Source: Clostridium sp.
Lineage (GTDB): Bacteria; Bacillota; Clostridia; TANB77; CAG-508
Assembly: GCA_018371855.1 (NCBI GenBank)
Contig: JAHAKD010000007.1
Span: 1 to 64,000, forward strand
DNA length: 64,000 nucleotides
Direction: 5' to 3'
Below the pieces are notes generated by a model that was not told where the DNA came from, made no database searches, and saw only the letters and a program-made list of their open reading frames with translations. The position numbers and the translations under genes were made by a program. Of the stretch, positions 26,521 through 36,096 are shown in pieces (within the stretch, counting starts at the first letter, position 1; every line of letters begins with the position of its first letter).

Positions 26521-27759
26521 CTAACTTGATAATAAAAAGCTTGATTTAATGTTGGTTGTTACATCAATATCAAAAAAAGTATTTTTATAATTTGCAGACC
26601 AGTTGTAATTGCTCCACTCTTTATCATTTTTAAAATGTTTAATTAAATTTTTACCAATATTATCTATGTCTGCTTCAAATATTTTGGCTGTTTTATATTG
26701 ATAATTTAGAAATGCATTTTCCAAATATGAATTTATTAAAACTTCCAAGTCATTAATTTTTTCTGGTGTTAAACTTTCAGAATTTTTATCTACAGACAGT
26801 AATCTTGCATTAAGATATACTTTACTTCTTACATATGGTGAATTATTAACTAATTTTGCATCTATTTTTGTATTTTTATGGTAATAAAGAGCAACATCTA
26901 TAGAAGAATTTTCTTTGTAAGGATTGTTTATCGAAATAATGCTGGATTCAAACTGATTTGTTAATATTAGATGTAATAAGCTTTCAAATGCTGTTAGTTC
27001 ACCTACTAATTTATCTTGTTTAAAGACTGCTATACCCAAATTTTCACTTTTTCGATCATATTCAATTAAAGGATTTTGACCGGCCACAATGTTAAATTCT
27101 TGTTCTGGATCTATCGAGTTATCAGAAGAATTTAAATTAAGTTTATTTCCATTTCCTAAAATTGCTACTGGGTCACTATAATTCGCACTTAAAGAATTAA
27201 AAAAGCTTGAGATTGTAGCATTTACAATATGACCAGTATATTCATTAGAATAAGGTGTTAATTCATAATATTTTGCTACTAAATTTTCTAATTCAGGTTT
27301 TGAATTTGTAATATATTCTTTAGCAGAAGATTTAGAGATAATTATATTACAGTCAGGTCTTATTTCTACTTGGTTAGAAAGGGTATATATTTCTGAGCTA
27401 ATTCCTCTATTTGCAATTGCTTCGGAAAATATTACAACTTTACAATGTGATAAGTTGATTTCTTTACTAATATAGCTGTTTAGTAAGCTTATACCACTAT
27501 TGATAGATGAACATTCAACACTATTTATAATTGTTGGAGCTGCTTCACCAGAAGTAGAGGTACTGTCAGAACTATTAGGAAAAGTAAGCTGTATCGTAAG
27601 TTCTAAATTATTATCTTGTCCTAAATCTATTCCAAGTGCAACTACATAGGCTAAATCGTCTATACTTTGAATACTATAACACCCAGAAAGTGAGAAAATA
27701 AGGATAGAAATAATAAAGAATACAAGAATATAGAGTAAAAATCTACGGAACTTTTTCAT
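26521..27759 (-). CDS. Spore germinant receptor C subunit (GerAC/GerKC-type lipoprotein)
   Basis: 412 residues from ATG 27759, preceded by GAGGGGTGG; GTG at 27768 sits in that site. Signal peptide with lipobox SLSGC (Cys about 27), followed by the GerAC-type N-domain (SIDDLAYVVALGIDLG) and C-domain. Lipid-anchored on the outer face of the spore inner membrane, where it completes the A-B-C receptor. Overlaps the B gene by 17 bases. Confidence 0.93.
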   Translation of the reverse strand: MKKFRRFLLYILVFFIISILIFSLSGCYSIQSIDDLAYVVALGIDLGQDNNLELTIQLTFPNSSDSTSTSGEAAPTIINSVECSSINSGISLLNSYISKEINLSHCKVVIFSEAIANRGISSEIYTLSNQVEIRPDCNIIISKSSAKEYITNSKPELENLVAKYYELTPYSNEYTGHIVNATISSFFNSLSANYSDPVAILGNGNKLNLNSSDNSIDPEQEFNIVAGQNPLIEYDRKSENLGIAVFKQDKLVGELTAFESLLHLILTNQFESSIISINNPYKENSSIDVALYYHKNTKIDAKLVNNSPYVRSKVYLNARLLSVDKNSESLTPEKINDLEVLINSYLENAFLNYQYKTAKIFEADIDNIGKNLIKHFKNDKEWSNYNWSANYKNTFFDIDVTTNIKSSFLLSS

Positions 27760-28849
27760 TTTTTCCACCCCTCAATCTCTTTTTTATATTGGCAAATATT
27801 AAAATTAATGGGCTATAAGCAAATAATAATATAAATACTACATATTTAAATATATTAATTTCGATAAAATTTAATTGTGCTAGATTAGTAGGTATTAGGC
27901 TTATAAGAAAAATTATTCCAGCAAAGCAATAAATAACACCATTAGTATCTACTATATTAGAAATCTTTTTAAATATGTTTATAGATAGAGCAGTAGCTAT
28001 ACATAAGTAACTTATAACTGCAACTGTCCAAATTAATAAGAATATTGCATCAAGTCTTTGGAAGAACCTACCAAATTCAATATATCTAGTGGCTAGGTAT
28101 AATGCCATTATTTCTTCACTGTTTCTTATAAAAGGAAATAATGCAAGAAAAGATACTATACTAAAGAAGAATAATACTACTGATAAAATTGTTGAGATTC
28201 TCGCAATTTTTTTAAATGAATTTGTGTCTTCTACCATTGGTGGTAAAAAATAAATTATAGAAAGACTGGAGAATGCAAACATGTTGCTTAGTCCTGTAAT
28301 AAAGGTTGATTTCACTCCACTTCCTAAAATTGGAAATAGACCATTAAAATCATAGTTTTTTAAATTAGCAAGCAAAACAAATATTATACAAAAAATAATT
28401 ACAGGGAGTATTAATAAATTAACTTTTGAAATTACTTTAAATCCTAATTTATTTCCAAAAATAATTGCAAAAATAAATAATATTACAATTACTACAATAG
28501 GAAGTTTATCCAGATATATTATTTTTAAATTTTCAGAAAAGCTTCTAAGCAGAACACTTGTAAAAACTATAAAATAAGTTATAAAAAGAAATCCAGTAAT
28601 AACTTTTAAAATTTTTCCTCCTAAATACTGTGAAACATCTAAAATATCTTGCCCAGAAAAATGCTTAAAAAGAAATAGTAGTAATTGAACAAACAATAGA
28701 ACTATTATTCCAATAAATAATATATTAAGAGCAGAGGCAGAACCAGTATTAGCTATTATGCTTTTAGAGAAGTTAAGTATGACATGATTTATAATTATTA
28801 TAAGAACTAATCCAATGGATTCAAGATTGCTTAATTTTATATTATTCAT
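27743..28849 (-). CDS. Spore germinant receptor B subunit (GerAB family permease)
   Basis: 368 residues with about ten hydrophobic helices and the APC-permease-like fold of GerAB proteins, which bind the small-molecule germinant. No soluble domain. The ATG overlaps the end of the A-subunit gene by eight bases. Ligand cannot be inferred from sequence by eye. Confidence 0.92.
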   Translation of the reverse strand: MNNIKLSNLESIGLVLIIIINHVILNFSKSIIANTGSASALNILFIGIIVLLFVQLLLFLFKHFSGQDILDVSQYLGGKILKVITGFLFITYFIVFTSVLLRSFSENLKIIYLDKLPIVVIVILFIFAIIFGNKLGFKVISKVNLLILPVIIFCIIFVLLANLKNYDFNGLFPILGSGVKSTFITGLSNMFAFSSLSIIYFLPPMVEDTNSFKKIARISTILSVVLFFFSIVSFLALFPFIRNSEEIMALYLATRYIEFGRFFQRLDAIFLLIWTVAVISYLCIATALSINIFKKISNIVDTNGVIYCFAGIIFLISLIPTNLAQLNFIEINIFKYVVFILLFAYSPLILIFANIKKRLRGGKNEKVP

Positions 28850-30524
28850 TAGGATGCCTCCATTTCATACTTATATTGTTTTGTGCACGTTCTTTTTTAG
28901 GATGAAGATAGTTATGTCTAAATTCTTGCATCCATGTTGGCATAACAATGAAATTGTTAGATTTTTTATTAAAATTAATACTATCATTTGGGTTTAAATA
29001 TTGTACACCAAATGATTTAATACTACAAAAAATGCACAAGTAAACGTATAAACCTATGGCAATCCCAAGAAAACCTGCAATATATGCAGCTATTGTAAAT
29101 AAGAATCTAGTAATTCTTAAGTGAAATCCAAATGAAAAATCCGGAATAGCAAAAGATGCAATACCTGTAATTGCAACAATTATTATAAGGAAAGGACTAA
29201 CAATACTAGCGCTTACAGCTGCTTGCCCCAGAACAAGTGCACCTACTATTCCGATTGTGGGGCCTACCGGAGAAGGAACTCTAAGGCCAGCTTCTCTAAT
29301 TAGCTCAAATGAAATTTCCATTACTAGTAATTCAAAGATTATGGGAAAAGGAACATTCTCTCTAGATGCCCATAAGGAAAATAATAATTCTGTGGGTAAT
29401 AATTCCTGATGAAAATCAACAATTGCAATGTATATACTAGGAAGTAATAAAGTTATAGCCATAGCTAGAAACCTTAAAAACTTAAGAAAATTAGCAAAAG
29501 CTGGTCTTAAATTTGTGTCTTCTGGTGAAGAGATAAAATCAACTATAGTTGCTGGTAAAATAATACAATATGGATTTCCATTTACTAAGATAACAACTCT
29601 GCCTGCATATAAATTTTTTGCAGCTTTATCTGGTCTTTCGGTTGATAATACTTGTGGAATATTGTATTTATTATCTTCACATATTAACTGTTCTAATTGA
29701 CCTGTAGAAAGAAGAGTATCTATTTCTAAATTGTTTAATCTATATCTAACTTCTGCAACTAAATCTGAATTTGCTATATTTTTTAAATAACATATAGCAC
29801 ATGGTGTTTTACTTAGCTTTCCAACTAAAACATTTTCTATAACCAAATTTTCAGTATTTGTTGCTCTACGTAACATAGAAGTATTTACACGAATTGATTC
29901 TACAAAGGCTTCTTGTGGACCTTTAATAATTATTTCGTTATTTGGAGAACTTACACTTCTTTGTTTAAATCCTTTTACATCCAAATTAAAAGCAATATCT
30001 AAGGAATCTACAAAAAGAACACAATTTCCCATATTAATAGCAGAAAAAATATTGTTAAACTCTGTTTCTTTTACTAATGAATTTTGTGGTAATAATGAAT
30101 TTTCTATTTCCACTGCCAAGTCATTAGAATCTCTTTGTATAATAACTTTTTTATCTTTATTAATAGTTTTTAGACTATGAGTTTTGTACGTATTTGTTAT
30201 ATTTCTTAACATTAAAGGTTTTAATATGAATTGATTAATTAAATTTGAATCAGACATTCCATCAATGTATATAATAAAAGCTGAATAAGGTTTGTTGTTA
30301 GATTTTAATTTGAATTTTCTAACTATAATATCGCTATTTATTAAAGTATTATATTTTCTATCGATAATATTCTTATTATCTTTTAAATTAATAGAAACTT
30401 TTTCGTTAGCTTCGTAGGATATATTTTTTGAGGTAGATATATTTACAGAAAAATCATATGAATCTTGTGGACCTTTATATGTTATTAAATTAGCAAGAGA
30501 TTGTTTTAATCTTGAAAAATTCAT
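28842..30524 (-). CDS. Spore germinant receptor A subunit (GerAA/GerKA type)
   Basis: 560 residues, RBS AGGAG. A long N-terminal soluble region carries the family motifs (KGPQEAFVESIRVNTSMLRRA near residue 195, then an LSTERPD...GRVVILVNGNP segment near 305). Four to five TM helices follow (about 350-500), with a C-terminal tail rich in basic residues. In recent structural work the A subunits form the germinant-gated ion channel. The N-terminal about 90 residues are an extra variable domain. First gene of the A-B-C-(small peptide) operon. Confidence 0.94.
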   Translation of the reverse strand: MNFSRLKQSLANLITYKGPQDSYDFSVNISTSKNISYEANEKVSINLKDNKNIIDRKYNTLINSDIIVRKFKLKSNNKPYSAFIIYIDGMSDSNLINQFILKPLMLRNITNTYKTHSLKTINKDKKVIIQRDSNDLAVEIENSLLPQNSLVKETEFNNIFSAINMGNCVLFVDSLDIAFNLDVKGFKQRSVSSPNNEIIIKGPQEAFVESIRVNTSMLRRATNTENLVIENVLVGKLSKTPCAICYLKNIANSDLVAEVRYRLNNLEIDTLLSTGQLEQLICEDNKYNIPQVLSTERPDKAAKNLYAGRVVILVNGNPYCIILPATIVDFISSPEDTNLRPAFANFLKFLRFLAMAITLLLPSIYIAIVDFHQELLPTELLFSLWASRENVPFPIIFELLVMEISFELIREAGLRVPSPVGPTIGIVGALVLGQAAVSASIVSPFLIIIVAITGIASFAIPDFSFGFHLRITRFLFTIAAYIAGFLGIAIGLYVYLCIFCSIKSFGVQYLNPNDSINFNKKSNNFIVMPTWMQEFRHNYLHPKKERAQNNISMKWRHPNE

Positions 30525-30649
30525 TAATTTACTCCTATATATAATTATTAAAATTAGTAATTTCCAATAAATAAAAAAATATGTACAATTTTGAAAAAAT
30601 TACTATATACAACTGTATAGCATAAATGATATAATTAAATAGATACTAG

Positions 30650-30677
30650 AAAAATTCTCCTAGTAGGAGAATTTTTT
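30650..30677 (+). terminator. Terminator-like hairpin in the 30.6 kb leader
   Basis: AAAAATTCTCCTA and TAGGAGAATTTTT are perfect 13-base arms around one G, ending in six T. No gene ends here on the plus strand, so it may be an attenuator of the downstream gene. Confidence 0.7.
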
Positions 30678-30702
30678 GTAGTAGATATTTATGGCTAATT
30701 TT

Positions 30703-30737
30703 AGATTTTCTAGCATTTACTAATGCGTAGAAAATCT
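30703..30737 (+). promoter_or_regulatory. Second leader hairpin before the transglutaminase gene
   Basis: AGATTTTCTA and TAGAAAATCT close a stem extended by GCATT and AATGC with a single bulged G and loop TACT. It is 44 bases before the start codon. Strong enough to be an RNA structure or a small element's terminus. Confidence 0.6.
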
Positions 30738-30780
30738 TGTGTTTGGTTAAATAGATACTAGAAAAAATTAGGAGATTTTT

Positions 30781-31902
30781 ATGAAAAATAGAATTTTAAC
30801 ATTTATATTAATAGTTTTAATTTTAGGAATAATTGGAGGAATAGCATATGCTTTTATCCAATATATAGGAATAGATACGACTGATATTTTATCATTAGTT
30901 ACAGGTACAAATGAAGTAAGTAATGAAACAATTAAACCATTAGAGCCAACAGGAAGTAGTTCTAACACACTATTATCAAGTTCTTTAGATGTTCAATCTA
31001 CAAGTCAAAATGCTAACACTACAGTATCAGCTGGAAAATATAAATATTATTACGATCAGTTAGATCCAAACGCTAAGATAATATATTCAGCTGTTGAATC
31101 TAATATAGAAAATTTAAAAACAGGTACTGCAAAAATTGATTTTGGTAGTCAATTTAATTCTTTGTTAAACGAAGAAAATGGAAAAGAAAGATTGAATGTA
31201 GCTTATCAAGCAGCATTGGATGCATTTGGTTTAGATTATCCAGAAGTATTTTATATAGATGTAACTAAAATGGTATTAATGATATATTCAACTACTAATA
31301 TTTGGGGTACAAAATATGAAGTCTCTATAGAGCCAGCAGAAGTAGGAAGTTATTTAGTAGATGGTTTTACTTCAAAAACAGATGTAGATTCTGCACTAAA
31401 TAGATTAGAAGCTATTAAAGCAGATATTGCAAGACAGGTGGCAAATGATGAGCCATATACTAAAGTAAAAAAAATACATGATTTTTTAGTAGATTATATA
31501 GAGTATGATTCTTCAATGGCACGAACAAATACTAGAAATATATATGGTGCATTAGTAGAGCAAAATGTCGTTTGTGAAGGTTATGCAGAATCATTAAAAT
31601 ATTTATTAGATGCTGTAGGTGTACCATGCGTTGAAATAGTTGGAACTGGAACAAATTCTGCTGGTCAAACAGAAGCACATGCGTGGAATTATGTTATGCT
31701 TAATAATAAATGGTATGCGGTAGATGTTACTTGGGATGATCCAACAATTATAGGAAGTGGAAGAGTACCTACATCAACTAAAACTAGATATTTCTTACGA
31801 GGAGAAACGAATTTTAATAAAACTCATTTTCCAAGTGGGCAAGTTTCAGATGGAGGTTCTGTATTTATATATCCAGAATTAAGTATGGAAGATTATGAAT
31901 AA
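30781..31902 (+). CDS. Membrane-anchored transglutaminase-like protein
   Basis: 373 residues. An N-terminal signal anchor (about 5-28) is followed by a Ser/Thr/Asn-rich linker and an extracytoplasmic transglutaminase-like (papain-fold) domain. The catalytic triad is visible: Cys in NVVCEGYAES, His in EAHAWNYV and Asp in YAVDVTWDDP. Such secreted domains are mostly proteases or amidases, not crosslinkers; substrate unknown. RBS TAGGAGA. The leader is unusually structured. Confidence 0.88.
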   Translation: MKNRILTFILIVLILGIIGGIAYAFIQYIGIDTTDILSLVTGTNEVSNETIKPLEPTGSSSNTLLSSSLDVQSTSQNANTTVSAGKYKYYYDQLDPNAKIIYSAVESNIENLKTGTAKIDFGSQFNSLLNEENGKERLNVAYQAALDAFGLDYPEVFYIDVTKMVLMIYSTTNIWGTKYEVSIEPAEVGSYLVDGFTSKTDVDSALNRLEAIKADIARQVANDEPYTKVKKIHDFLVDYIEYDSSMARTNTRNIYGALVEQNVVCEGYAESLKYLLDAVGVPCVEIVGTGTNSAGQTEAHAWNYVMLNNKWYAVDVTWDDPTIIGSGRVPTSTKTRYFLRGETNFNKTHFPSGQVSDGGSVFIYPELSMEDYE

Positions 31903-31917
31903 AATATTTTTAGAAAT

Positions 31918-31955
31918 GGGAGGGGAACAGAGAAAATGTTCCTCTTAGTTTTTTA
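31918..31955 (+). terminator. Terminator after the transglutaminase gene
   Basis: GAGGGGAACA and TGTTCCTCTT (one G-T pair) followed by AGTTTTTT. Confidence 0.8.
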
Positions 31956-31973
31956 CTAATTGGTTTACGTAAA

Positions 31974-32003
31974 TTGACGAGATTGTAAAAAATATGTTAT
32001 AAT
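31974..32003 (+). promoter_or_regulatory. Promoter of the 32062 gene
   Basis: TTGACG (31974-31979), 18-base spacer, TATAAT (31998-32003). Confidence 0.75.
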
Positions 32004-32061
32004 GGTCAAGATAACTTGTTAACTAAAACTAAAAAAGGCGTAATGCCAGGAGGAAGAGAGG

Positions 32062-33057
32062 ATGAAGTATTTGTTTCTCAAAATTAAACTGTTCTGTATG
32101 TCCTTGAGCAGAGTTAAGGATGTAACAGATCAAAATGAATATCGGTCCGAACTAAAGAGGTTGGATATCCGAATTTTCAAAAGCAGGAATATGTTGTATG
32201 TGGTTAAACAAAATGAAATTTTGTTTAAAACTATATCAAAATACTTTGAAGTGATATATGCTCCAATGAATGGATCTTTCATATTCAGGATTATACCAAA
32301 TCAAAATTTTGGAAGCCAAGTATACGAGGTAATGATAGACAGGATTGTGCATTTGGAAGAAATTTCTGGTTTCATAGATTTTTATGAAGCAAAAGACTTT
32401 CCGCTTATTGTAGGAAGTAACGGAGATGAAAACTTCAGAATATACAATTATGAAAGACATCAGCTCCTTTTTGCGGAAAAAGGAGAAATACATTGGCTTG
32501 AAAATGCCAGAATATTTATAGCAAAGAAAAGGTTTTCAGATTGGTACGTTATTACTCCAAAAATAGAGCAAAACGAATGCGTTTGGGAAAAAAATAATAG
32601 TGTATCATTTACTGCTAGACCTAGTGACATTCTAACCCCTCAGTTAGTAGGAAATAAAGTCATACAGCTAGGGAAGGGGAAAGTATATAGCCTTCAAAAT
32701 TTTGATTCTGTAAAAAAAGTAAATTGGTTGCCATATCCATACGAATATATTGCGAAAAGCAAAGAAGATATATATATGCTTGGATGTACTAAAGACGTAT
32801 GGTTGCTTGATATTGACGGAGACGGTATTATGCCATTTGCAGAGAACTTCAAAGGTTTAGAGAACTTTTTGGTTGTTAAGAAAGACAAAAATATAGTCAT
32901 TGTTCAATATGATAAAGAAGAAGATCAGCTCATTAAATTGAGAAAATTTAAGGGAATCAAAGTAGAATTGACCGAGCCAGAACTCGATTTAAATGCTGGT
33001 TGTGTGAAAATTCCAATAAAGCTTATTTCGGAGAGATATTTAAACAACGAGGAATAA
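32062..33057 (+). CDS. 331-residue orphan protein, probable beta-rich fold
   Basis: Strong RBS (AGGAGGAAGAGAGG), own promoter and own terminator. No signal peptide or membrane helix apart from a weak N-terminal hydrophobic stretch. The sequence alternates short strands with turns (NFRIYNYERHQLLFAEKGEIHWL, DVWLLDIDGDGI), suggesting a beta-propeller or repeat fold; DIDGDG could bind calcium. Family not recognised. Codons such as CTG, TCC, CGG and AGC are common, and one sampled row (32461-32520) has 21 of 60 G+C, above its neighbours. Together these hint at a transferred gene. Confidence 0.7.
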   Translation: MKYLFLKIKLFCMSLSRVKDVTDQNEYRSELKRLDIRIFKSRNMLYVVKQNEILFKTISKYFEVIYAPMNGSFIFRIIPNQNFGSQVYEVMIDRIVHLEEISGFIDFYEAKDFPLIVGSNGDENFRIYNYERHQLLFAEKGEIHWLENARIFIAKKRFSDWYVITPKIEQNECVWEKNNSVSFTARPSDILTPQLVGNKVIQLGKGKVYSLQNFDSVKKVNWLPYPYEYIAKSKEDIYMLGCTKDVWLLDIDGDGIMPFAENFKGLENFLVVKKDKNIVIVQYDKEEDQLIKLRKFKGIKVELTEPELDLNAGCVKIPIKLISERYLNNEE

Positions 33058-33070
33058 CATCCTTAATAAG

Positions 33071-33106
33071 ATACGGGTAGAAGATAACATCTTTTACCCG
33101 TATTTT
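33071..33106 (+). terminator. Terminator of the 32062 gene
   Basis: ATACGGGTA (33071-33079) and TACCCGTAT (33095-33103), extended inward by AAGAT/ATCTT, followed by TTT. Confidence 0.88.
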
Positions 33107-33195
33107 ACATGAATTGAATAAATTAAATAAATAATATTATGGAAAGATTATTATATAATATTTAAAACAGTATAAAAACAAATATTTATCTGCTT

Positions 33196-34674
33196 TTATA
33201 ATATTATACAAATTAATCCACCACTACCTTCATTTACAATTCGCTCTAGTGTTTCTTGTAATTTTATTTGTGCATCCTCCGGCATATGAGCTAACTTACT
33301 TTGTAACCCTTCATTAACAAGTTCATGTAGACTCTTACCAAAGATATTAGATTCCCAAATTTTCTTAGGGTCGTTTTCAAATTCAGATAGTAAGTAATTT
33401 ACTAATTCTTCAGATTGTTTTTCAGAACCAACTATTGGAGATACCTCTGTTTCTATATCGGCTCTTATCATATGTATAGAAGGAGCTTTAGCTTTTAGTT
33501 TTACTCCAAATCTAGAGCCTTGTTTAACCATTTCTGGTTCATCCAATATTAATTCATCAATCGAAGGTGTAACAATTCCATAGCCTTTTGCTTTAACTTC
33601 TTCTAAGGCAAAAGATATTTTATCATATTCTTTCTTTACTTCTGAAAATTCAGCCATTGTTTTAAATAAATCACCATCATTTGAGATTGAAACACCAGAG
33701 ATTTCTGTTAGTACACTATAGAATAGAGTTTCTTTAAGCACAATAGATATATAGACACTTCCAGTTCCAAGTTCAATTTTATTTACACATGCTTGTTGTA
33801 TAACTTCAGAAGATAATAAATTTTGAATGCAGTTGTCAATTTGTTTTAGAATTTTAACTTTTTCAAATGCAGTTTTTAGATCATTTAGTAATGTGCTTTT
33901 TAAAGGATGGCTTTCATCTAGAATATCTATCCACTTCGGAAAACTAATATTAATTTGATTAATAGGGAATTCATATAAAACCTTAGAGAATATATTATTT
34001 ATATCATCAAGAGTTAATTCGGAGCAATTAATACAAATTACGGTTGTTTCATACTTTACTTCTAAACTTCTGGCTAATTCCTTTGTGTATTCAGAATTAG
34101 GATTTTCAGAATTTAATACGATGACAAATGGTTTATTTAAAGATTTTAATTCATTTACAACACGTTCTTCTGCATTTACATAATCTTCTCTAGGAATATC
34201 CGTAAAACTACCATCTGTAGTCATTACAATACCTATTGTAGAATGTTCTTCTATTACTTTTTTTGTTCCTATTTCTGCAGCTTGTTCGAAAGGCATTTCT
34301 TCGTCAGACCAAGGCGTTTTTACCATTCTAGGCATATCATCTTCTAAATACCCTATTGCATTATTAACTAAATAACCAACACAATCTACCAATCTAGTTC
34401 TTAATTTAATGTTATCTCCAATAGTTATTTCGACAGCTTCATTAGGAACAAATTTAGGTTCTGTTGTCATAATTGTTCTTCCTGAGGCGCTTTGTGGTAG
34501 TTCATCTGTAGCACGTTCTTTTTTATACTCATTTTCAATATTAGGAATAACTAATAAATCCATAAAATTTTTTATAAAAGTGGACTTACCAGTTCTAACA
34601 GGTCCAACAACACCAACATAGATATCGCCATCTGTACGTTTTGCAATATCTTCGTATACATTAATATTTTCCAT
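33196..34674 (-). CDS. spoIVA: Stage IV sporulation protein A (spore coat ATPase)
   Basis: 492 residues, the same length as B. subtilis SpoIVA. N-terminal TRAFAC-type NTPase with Walker A GPVRTGKST (about residues 24-32) and the RTGKSTFIKNFMD block, a central region with ESPIVGSEKQSEELV-like sequence, and the conserved short C-terminus GSGGLICIIL. Polymerises on the forespore outer membrane as the basement layer of the coat. RBS AGGAGG. A candidate sigma-E promoter lies upstream at 34725-34754. Confidence 0.97.
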   Translation of the reverse strand: MENINVYEDIAKRTDGDIYVGVVGPVRTGKSTFIKNFMDLLVIPNIENEYKKERATDELPQSASGRTIMTTEPKFVPNEAVEITIGDNIKLRTRLVDCVGYLVNNAIGYLEDDMPRMVKTPWSDEEMPFEQAAEIGTKKVIEEHSTIGIVMTTDGSFTDIPREDYVNAEERVVNELKSLNKPFVIVLNSENPNSEYTKELARSLEVKYETTVICINCSELTLDDINNIFSKVLYEFPINQINISFPKWIDILDESHPLKSTLLNDLKTAFEKVKILKQIDNCIQNLLSSEVIQQACVNKIELGTGSVYISIVLKETLFYSVLTEISGVSISNDGDLFKTMAEFSEVKKEYDKISFALEEVKAKGYGIVTPSIDELILDEPEMVKQGSRFGVKLKAKAPSIHMIRADIETEVSPIVGSEKQSEELVNYLLSEFENDPKKIWESNIFGKSLHELVNEGLQSKLAHMPEDAQIKLQETLERIVNEGSGGLICIIL

Positions 34675-34724
34675 TTATAAAATACCTCCTCATAGAAAAT
34701 GTTTGTACTAAGTTACTTTAGTTA

Positions 34725-34754
34725 AGTATATTAGTGGTTTGTCAAAGATATTCC
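34725..34754 (-). promoter_or_regulatory. Candidate sigma-E promoter of spoIVA
   Basis: Minus strand GGAATATC (34747-34754), 14-base spacer, AATATACT (34725-34732). Against the B. subtilis consensus (GKMATATT, CATACAMT) seven of eight and six of eight positions agree. spoIVA is a known sigma-E target. Confidence 0.55.
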
Positions 34755-34789
34755 ACAAATTGCAAAAAATGAAGGGAAATTTATAAGCA

Positions 34790-34818
34790 TTGCAAAATAA
34801 AAAATCATATGATAAAAT
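34790..34818 (+). promoter_or_regulatory. Promoter of the pyrophosphorylase/acyltransferase pair
   Basis: TTGCAA (34790-34795), 17-base spacer, TAAAAT (34813-34818). Confidence 0.6.
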
Positions 34819-34842
34819 AAAGTAGTGAATTGGAGGTTTAAT

Positions 34843-36096
34843 ATGAAAGATGAAAAAGTAATAGAAAATTTAAAAAAATATAATCAGAATAGAACTTTAA
34901 AAATATTAGAAAATGTAGATGAAACAACAAAAAATAAGATAATTGAGCAATTAGAAGATATTAATTTCCCACAATTAAAAGAATTATATAACAATATAAA
35001 AGAAGAGGCAGAAGTTAATGTTGGAGAATTAAAACCAATAAAATCATTAAATCCAGATAAAATATCAAAAGAAGAAAGAGAAAATTATGAAGAGATTGGA
35101 GCAGATGTTGTAAGAAATAAAAAATTTGCAGTAGCGACAATGTCTGGAGGTCAAGGAACTAGACTAGGATATAAAGGGGCAAAAGGAACTTTTAAAATTG
35201 ATGTAGAACCAGAGCCAAAGTATTTATTTGAAATAATAGTAGATACATTACAAAGAGCAAATAAACAATATAATACTATAATTCCATGGTATATTATGAC
35301 AAGTCATGAGAATAATCAAGAAATAGTGGATTTCATGGAAGAACATAATTATTTTGGATATAATAAAGAATATGTAGGATTTTTCGAACAAGGTGAATTG
35401 CCATTAATAACAGAAGATGGACAAATAATATTAGATGAAAACAACAATATAAAAAAAGCATCAGATGGTAATGGAAGTATATTTAAGTCTATGTACATGA
35501 AAGGTGTGCTAGATGATATGAAAGAAAAAGGAATAGAATGGGTATACATAGGTTCTATAGATAATGTCTTATTAAAAATGGTAGATACATTATTAATGGG
35601 AGTAGCTATAAAAGAAGGTTCAGAAATTGCTACAAGGTCTATATTTAAAAATACACCAAGAGAAAGAATAGGATCTTTATGTATTCAAGATGGAAAAGTT
35701 AAAGTTATAGAATATTCGGAACTTCCAGAAGATATGATAGAGGCAAAAGACGAAAATGGAGAAATTCTATTTGGCGAATCACATGTAATGTGTAATTTAT
35801 TTAGTTTAAAAGCCTTGGAAAAAATTAGCTTACAAAATTTGCAATATCATAAAGCACATAAAAAATATAGCTATATGGATGAAAATGGCAAAATGATTGA
35901 ACCAGAAGAACCAAATGCTTATAAATTTGAATATTTTATATTTGACTCATTTGAGTTTTTTAATCAAATTTCTATTGTAAGAGGAAAAAGAGAAGAGGAT
36001 TTTGCACCAGTAAAAAATAAAGAAGGTGTAGATAGTCCAGTAACAGCAAGCAAGTTATATAATGATTATTGGAGGAAACAAAATGGAAGAGTGTAA
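34843..36096 (+). CDS. UDPGP-family UDP-sugar pyrophosphorylase (UAP1-like)
   Basis: 417 residues from ATG 34843 (RBS TTGGAGGTTT); GTG at 34825 is within the leader. The nucleotide-binding loop is MSGGQGTRLGYKGAKG (about residues 99-115), and later blocks (YIMTSHEN, GEFPLI-like GELPLIT, GNGSIFKS, YIGSIDNVL, SYMDENGK) are those of eukaryotic-type UDP-N-acetylhexosamine pyrophosphorylases. Converts a sugar 1-phosphate and UTP into UDP-sugar. Exact sugar unproven; GlcNAc-1-P is likely given the downstream partner. The last 14 bases overlap the next gene. Confidence 0.88.
   Translation: MKDEKVIENLKKYNQNRTLKILENVDETTKNKIIEQLEDINFPQLKELYNNIKEEAEVNVGELKPIKSLNPDKISKEERENYEEIGADVVRNKKFAVATMSGGQGTRLGYKGAKGTFKIDVEPEPKYLFEIIVDTLQRANKQYNTIIPWYIMTSHENNQEIVDFMEEHNYFGYNKEYVGFFEQGELPLITEDGQIILDENNNIKKASDGNGSIFKSMYMKGVLDDMKEKGIEWVYIGSIDNVLLKMVDTLLMGVAIKEGSEIATRSIFKNTPRERIGSLCIQDGKVKVIEYSELPEDMIEAKDENGEILFGESHVMCNLFSLKALEKISLQNLQYHKAHKKYSYMDENGKMIEPEEPNAYKFEYFIFDSFEFFNQISIVRGKREEDFAPVKNKEGVDSPVTASKLYNDYWRKQNGRV

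Larger units (their letters stand above)
30635..30766 (+). repeat. 20-base direct repeats flanking two hairpins upstream of the transglutaminase gene
   Basis: TTAAATAGATACTAGAAAAA occurs exactly at 30635-30654 and 30747-30766. Between them lie the hairpins at 30650 and 30703. The second copy runs directly into the ribosome site of the next gene. It could be a duplicated leader or the footprint of a small inserted element. Confidence 0.8.

Noticed and set aside
30635..30766. CRISPR array or full insertion sequence
   Set aside because: Only two copies of a 20-base repeat, no spacer series, no transposase and no terminal inverted repeats.
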